64,000 nucleotides of DNA from positions 372,001 to 436,000 of the forward strand of contig JAACJM010000013.1 of the NCBI GenBank assembly GCA_013368315.1, given 5' to 3'. How positions within the stretch are numbered: the stretch's first letter is position 1; each line of letters starts with the position of its first letter. This document shows positions 58,697 through 64,000 of the stretch, in pieces. This stretch comes from Tetrapyrgos nigripes. Taxonomy: Eukaryota; Basidiomycota; Agaricomycetes; Agaricales; Campanellaceae. A program made the translations under genes and the position numbers. The notes under the pieces were generated by a model, which was not told the origin of the DNA, searched no databases, and saw only the letters and a list, made by a program, of their open reading frames with translations.

Positions 58697-61600
58697 ATGG
58701 CAATGGCAAAAGAATTTCCAGGCTTCTACTTCGATGATAAACGCCATCGATACTTCCCCTTGTCAAGCAAACCCCCTCAAAATTCCCAAATCCAGTCACC
58801 AGCCTCTGACAGGATCGTCGACGTCCCCATACGCCGCACATCCCTTTTTTCCCTTGATAATGCGTATCACTCTGCCATTTCCTATACAGACAGAGATCGT
58901 GCTCTCCAGTACGTCGACGTCCCCCATCCAAATCCCCACCGTAAAATCTTTAATCCTCCCCAGCAAGCTCTACTCAAACACATTAGCCTCGACGTCACGT
59001 ATGAATCATAATTCCACCTCTGTTTTTGGCAGAATAACCGCCTTTTGCGTATGTCGTCACTCTTGCTCCTTCAACTCCACTGCGCTTCAGCTTTGTCCGT
59101 TTCAACCAGTCCACTTCCCTGAATGGCAACCCTAGGCGGTATCTCGGCGACGATAGAGGCTGGCTCTACACCTGCTCCACTTATCACGAGCCAGACATGC
59201 AGATGTGGACTCCTGAATTGAACCTCCATCCGCATTCGCAGGTACGCCGACACCCTGGACACGTTTTTTTTTACCTACTTACGTTGGTCTCCCATCTTAT
59301 TTCAGGTCTCTTCTATCAATATCTCAGGCCAAAAATGCGTGTAAGTCTATTACTCTCAAACGCTTTACTGCACCGCCCATTTCTTCCGTTTGCTATCCCT
59401 GCATCGAGACTCAGAGTTTCTTGGTTTTGCATCCGGGACTGCGTTGAAATCACTGCTTCCCGCCCATCAAAACTGCAAGGCTGCAATTTTGCCAATTTGG
59501 GCATCGGCGGGCGTCTCAACCCTTGACGACTCCGAGGCGGAAGCCTTGACTACCCATCCCCATCAGCTATCAGTATCCCGCGTATCTCCGAACTTTTCCC
59601 TTCCCACTCTAGATTTCTATTTCTTTCTCGACTGCTCCCGGAAGTCCTAGTCTGGTCTAGCCAAGAGCTTTGAGCAAAGGCTGCAAAGCTGACCGATATT
59701 CGCGTCATCGTCAACGCGATCATTCAATTCGTTGCTTACGGCTTTGACCAGCTTGCTTAGTCCTTCCTTTTCGTTTTTTGCTGTCCCTCCGCTTACTATC
59801 CATGTAACTTACGGTTCCCTCCATAGTGCAACCTGCTTCGGCCCAGTTGCAAAGATTGCTATACAAAACCTCGATGTCGTCGGGTGAGTCGTGAAATTTC
59901 TTTTCAGGGCCAATCTTTTTCTAGGTTTTCGCCTTCTTTCCGCGGCGATCTTTCATTCCATGATTCTCGTTCTTTCTGTTATTCCTATGTTCCAATTTTT
60001 TTTCTAGGTTTTCGCCTTCTTTTCGAAGCCCATGATTCTCGTTCTTTCTGTTATTCCTATGTTCCAATTCTTTTTCTAGGTTTTCGCCTTCTCTTCGAGG
60101 CGATCTTTCGTCCATGATTCTCGTTCTTTCTGTCCAAAATTATTCCTACGTTTCACATGACCGATGCTGATGCATGATGGACAATATATGTACGCTCATG
60201 TTACCGCCTTTCACTCGTTCAGGCGCACTTTTTTAATCGTAAATTCGTAAAGACTCCGCGTTTGATTCGTGTTTCTTCAAATGATTTCTGGATCTTTGTT
60301 CTGGTTTGGGTCCTTTTTTCCCCGCCAGTGAATCAGGCATTGCATCCATCATGATCCATCCTCCATTCTTCATCATACATCATAATCATCCTCCTCTCGA
60401 CTTGATTTTGTTCTGGACGAATAGAATTCACTGACTGACTAATTTCTTTGTTTCCTTTTGGTTTCCCTTTCTCCGTCGATGTCAATTCGCATCTGCATCT
60501 GTCAACCCTTGGCTTCATTAATTCCACTACCATGATCAACAACGCCAATACTAATATCCTTTCAAATCGCTGTGTACCCCGTGTACCCTCATCAACATCC
60601 ACATCCTCACCGAACCTAATTACCGCCCAACTAATCAACCTCCACGTCGTCTTAAACGGACATTAAACGCAACCCTAACCATGTTTATGCGCCAATATGT
60701 TAATATGCAAATGTACCTGGTCAGTACTACCTCCATCTTTCGCTCAGCCGTTAATCTAACTGACTGATCATTTCCACTTCTCTTTGTTTTGTTTTGTTCT
60801 TTTTTGTCAATTATCGCAATCTCCGCCACCGCGTCTAAAAATCTCTTGACAATCACAATCATACTGTTCTGATATGCCGTTTTGTCCTTGTCTTGTCTAA
60901 CTGCCTCTCGTCGTTGACGCTGTCGATGTCATCCTCGTCTTGTCCTTGTGCCTTAACCTTCCTTGTTTGTCCAATCGATCAAACCATATCATCACCATGG
61001 CTACCACTGGTATCTGTACATCCTTGCACTGGGTCTGCCAATGCCATCTTTTTTTACCCCTGGCTACGGCCTACTTGTCCCTGGAACCTGGTAAACGTTA
61101 TGACTTTACATATATCAACGACGTCAACCTGCGCTGTGCGGCCTCGGATTCTGGGCTTGGACTTGGAATCTGGAACATGTCCTGATCATATATGTGTCAT
61201 TCTGGCTTGTTTGTCACTTGTGGCTGATGACGGTACTACGACCCATGGTATGTGGTCAATGTGTGGTATGTGTCGGCGGCCCGCCCATTATGTCTATCAA
61301 TTTCCTCGCAATCTACACCTTGCCAACGTCAAATTTTGAAAATGATATTGTACTCAGAACGCCACTGTGGCCTCGTCTATTGCATCCTGAACCTGGCGCT
61401 TGCCTCTCGCCTCATGTTGTGGTCGTGGTCGTGACTCTGGTGTACAAAATAGTCAAACAACCCTCCTCACTCTAAACGGTGTACACGACGTCTGGACAGG
61501 TCATCTCTATGGCAATGCTCTTACACTCGGCGCACAGAAACAAGCTATCTACATCCCCGATATCGAAGGACAAGCAAATTCAGAACCACGAATCCTTCAT

Positions 61601-63254
61601 ACAGGAAGCGATGTTTTTTCGATTTCTCAGCCACAGGTTCCAGAGTCTGGTTCTGGTTCTGGTTCTGATTCTGATTCTGGCTCGGGGTCCCCTCATCTCA
61701 TTTACACGGGATTGAGAAACGGGTCGATAGCGAGGTTTGATTTGAGGATGTCTACTGGGGATAAAGGACGTGGTGGTGGTGGGGGTAAGAAGAAGCTGTT
61801 CGAGGCTAGATTTACTGGGCCTGCTGAGGGCCATAGCCATAAGCAGAGAAGCCCGGTGGTGCATCTAAAGGTAATGAAGGATTGGCAGATTTTGGTTGGG
61901 AATATTAATGGACAGGTGAGTATTTCTTTTTTTCGATTTTTTTTTTTTTTTTGCATTTTGCATTTTGTGCCATCGGGACTTTGCATTTTCCGTTTCCGCT
62001 ACACTCGTATATTTGTGGTCGTGTGCTCATGTCATGATGCTCTGGGCTCATTTCTCCGAGCTCGCGTGCCTACCCGGGTTACTCATGTGCTCGAGTTGGA
62101 AATTTTCTTTTGCCATTCTCGAATCTCGATCGTCAAACCCCCAATCTGTCTGTAGACTGTAGACCTTTGTTCATTCCCGAACTTGCCGCTTCTACCACAA
62201 AGAAAATGAGTTTGTCTCGGGAAATTTTGGAGGTCTTGAATGATAATGATCTCGGAAGACTGGGATGAGTCATTCCGAGGTTTATCGGGACCCTCAAAAA
62301 AAATTTGTTTCTGGCCTTCACCCTGCGCAGCTGTTTCCATCTTTGTTGCCATATTTGCCATTTACCCCATTTTGCAAGTTGCAACCCATAACTTGCAACC
62401 GCGAAACACGGCATTGGCGCAGCAATAATGCGCTAGAAGCCTGTACTTATAAGTTAGACATCCGCATATTCGTCTTACGTTCAGCGCGCCCAGATACGCG
62501 ATGGAGCCGGAACCCAATACCTGTCTTGTTCTGGTTCTCCTTTCAATCATGATTCATTGCATCTCCAATCTCTTCGCTATTACCGCTGCTCTGTCTCATG
62601 ATTTTGACTAACGTGATTTTCTTGCCCTCGTCGTATTTTTCTCTAGCTGGCCTCTTACGACCTCCGGTTTCCTGACCACTCCACACCGACGAGAACATTC
62701 AAAGGCCACGTCAATAATTATACACAACCGCTGGTACGTACATACCTTTCCCCATACCATTTCCAAGTCCCATTAGGTCTAATATTCTCATTTGTTAGGG
62801 CATATGTACGGACCTGAATGAAGATTTTCTCTTCGCAGCAGGAGAGGATTGTAGGATAAGAGGATGGTCATTACGCACCGGGGAGCCGTTACACGTTTCT
62901 ACCTCATTATCATCCTCCACCTCCTCCGCCCGTTCAGACGACGGTCACTCCTCACATCCGCCCATTACTCGAAATTGGGGCGACGACCAAGGTGTAGGCC
63001 TGGACATAGATCTCCGCCCTCGTTCATCTTCGCACCCAGACGTCAGGAGAAATCCAGCAACAACACATCATCATCACCACCATCATCATCATCCCTTACA
63101 GAACCCGTTCACGTCTTTATTTCCAAATGGGACACCGGTATCTGCGATACAAGTTACGGAGGAAGTGGATGGAATGTCATTGTGGGCTGCAGCTGGTCAG
63201 GATTTGTACGAGTATCGGTTGGGACAGGTGGATGGGCTCTTTAGTACGCTGTGA
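58697..63254 (+). CDS. DCAF4-like WD40 repeat protein, middle exons uncertain
   Basis: The N-terminus MAMAKEFPGFYFDDKRHRYF matches the G-(Y/F)-Y-D...R-Y-F opening of DCAF4/WDR21 proteins, substrate receptors of CUL4-DDB1 ubiquitin ligases. Beta-propeller segments follow: GNPRRYLGDDRGWLY near 59.15 kb, CFGPVAKIAIQNLDVV near 59.84 kb, then after a long gap LLTLNGVHDVWTGHLYGNAL (61.47 kb), LIYTGLRNGSIARFDLR and LKVMKDWQILVGNINGQ. The 3' exons are clear: up to 61915, 62647-62733, and 62799-63254, which reads EDFLFAAGEDCRIRGWSLRTG and ends in TGA. The intron 61916-62646 (731 bp) is far longer than others here. Between 59.88 and 61.45 kb I could not place exons. A run of nine or ten His lies near 63.07 kb. 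Function in ubiquitylation is inference from the family. Confidence 0.6.
59884..61450. other. Apparently non-coding interior of the WD40 gene
   Basis: Between the segment ending at a GTGAGT near 59883 and the exon starting near 61460, no frame gives propeller-like sequence. The stretch is pyrimidine-rich on the + strand and contains a three-copy tandem repeat. It may be one very long intron, or two genes may have been merged in my model. Confidence 0.4.
59911..60135. repeat. Three tandem copies of a 72-82 bp unit
   Basis: Units start at about 59911, 59992 and 60064. Each contains TTTTTCTAGGTTTTCGCCTT followed by CATGATTCTCGTTCTTTCTG. The second copy lacks about 10 bp. CTAG/TTTTCTAG within each unit resembles a 3' splice site. 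Confidence 0.85.
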
Positions 63255-64000
63255 TTTTGACTTGATTGTGAAATGTGAAGGCTTGCAGCTTGGAAGCTTT
63301 GGTGACTGAAGCTGAAGTGTGTAGTTGAAGTGGCTGTGGTAGACTATTCCTGGACTATGTTGTACGTTTCGTGTGTCCTATTGTACTTTACAGCGTAAAA
63401 ATGAGCTTTGATCGCTACTACTTGGGCCTCCTCCTCTGGATGCATATCATACCAGTTCTTCCCATATCTCCGGTCAACATCTTCTCCTTCAGGTTGGCTA
63501 TTATCCCTAGGTCATTGTGTCAAGTCTGGCCGGCCCATATTCGCAATTTGGAGACTGAGAATGTTCAAGCCCGCGCTCTTGGCCGTGAACATCCACGCAT
63601 CCCCCATGAGTCCCCTCTCAAGGGCTACTCCATCATCTAATACCTCTATCAAATATCAACCTCCCTTAGAGTGACCAGTGATCACCAGCACGCCTTTCTG
63701 CTTCCATTGCGGATTCTTATGTAAGCTGGACGATGATGAAGTGGTAATGATCGTACTAGGACTGTATACCGGTAATCTGTCGGGTTCTTCACCAAATCTC
63801 GGTGGTGTGCGATGACACTCTCGATTTTTGCGTCAGAGTCGAGAAAATGGGGTCTCGGAGCGGCAGCAACGACTAGTCCTCGTCTATCTCGTCTCCTCCA
63901 TTTTCGCGGTCCTCTTCTTCACATGCTCTGGCAATCGTCGCAAGGTCGGTATGTCGGTATGAGTGAGTGAGTGGAAGGAGTAGAGAGCGATTGTTCCTTC
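63255..64000 (-). other. End of window with a possible minus-strand gene remnant
   Basis: On the minus strand one frame runs from about 63.72 to 63.36 kb with only two internal stops. It reads KQKGVLVITGHSKGG, then LERGLMGDAWMFTAKSAGLN, then RRYGKNWYDMHPEEEAQVVA, and ends in a stop near 63.35 kb. GHSKG fits the G-x-S-x-G serine hydrolase elbow, but nothing else confirms it. Both internal stops are TGA where CGA would fit. It may be a pseudogene, the end of a gene with unrecognised introns, or chance. Confidence 0.25.

Overview
The window looks like nuclear DNA of a basidiomycete fungus, most likely an Agaricomycete. Genes are split by many short GT-AG introns (about 45-75 nt). The gene set (mitochondrial proline dehydrogenase, VDAC porin, cofilin, alpha-actinin, FACT subunit Pob3 without an HMG box) is fungal, the NB-ARC/TPR receptor is of a type common in mushrooms, and the repeats are mainly Ty3/gypsy elements. 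I saw no rRNA or CRISPR and could not establish any tRNA gene.

Layout. 1-6.04 kb: a decayed Ty3/gypsy chromovirus on the + strand. 7.97-10.10 kb: intact proline dehydrogenase with seven exons. 10.1-18.9 kb: a gene-poor, purine-rich stretch with diverged minisatellite-like repeats and a 385-bp terminal-inverted-repeat element. 18.9-36.0 kb: a pile of retroelements. It holds the 3' half of a chromovirus with its LTR, a minus-strand gag, a + strand gag scrap, and one long minus-strand gypsy element (host C). Host C was broken by a complete 6.2-kb gypsy element with 134-bp LTRs (element B) and by a 1,330-bp solo LTR; both insertions keep target-site duplications. 36.5-41.7 kb: non-coding DNA with a SINE-like segment, a 709-bp inverted-repeat element and a 34-C homopolymer. 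41.7-45.5 kb: an NB-ARC/TPR receptor pseudogene, interrupted in its first recognisable exon by a 900-bp hAT-type element with an exact 8-bp duplication.

From 45.8 kb to about 63.25 kb the DNA is compact and genic. The order is VDAC (+), cofilin (-), alpha-actinin (-), POB3 (+), a large RA-PH domain protein (-), and a DCAF4-like WD40 protein (+). Two divergent pairs (alpha-actinin/POB3 and RA-PH/WD40) are each separated by only about 139 bp. Cofilin and alpha-actinin, both actin-binding, are adjacent and co-oriented.

Exon sums for proline dehydrogenase (584 aa), VDAC (291 aa), cofilin (143 aa) and Pob3 (644 aa) are exact multiples of three, so those models are firm. The middle of the WD40 gene and the 5' junction of the RA-PH gene are less certain. 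Most premature stops in the retroelements are TGA where CGA (Arg) would fit, which points to CpG-directed C-to-T decay.
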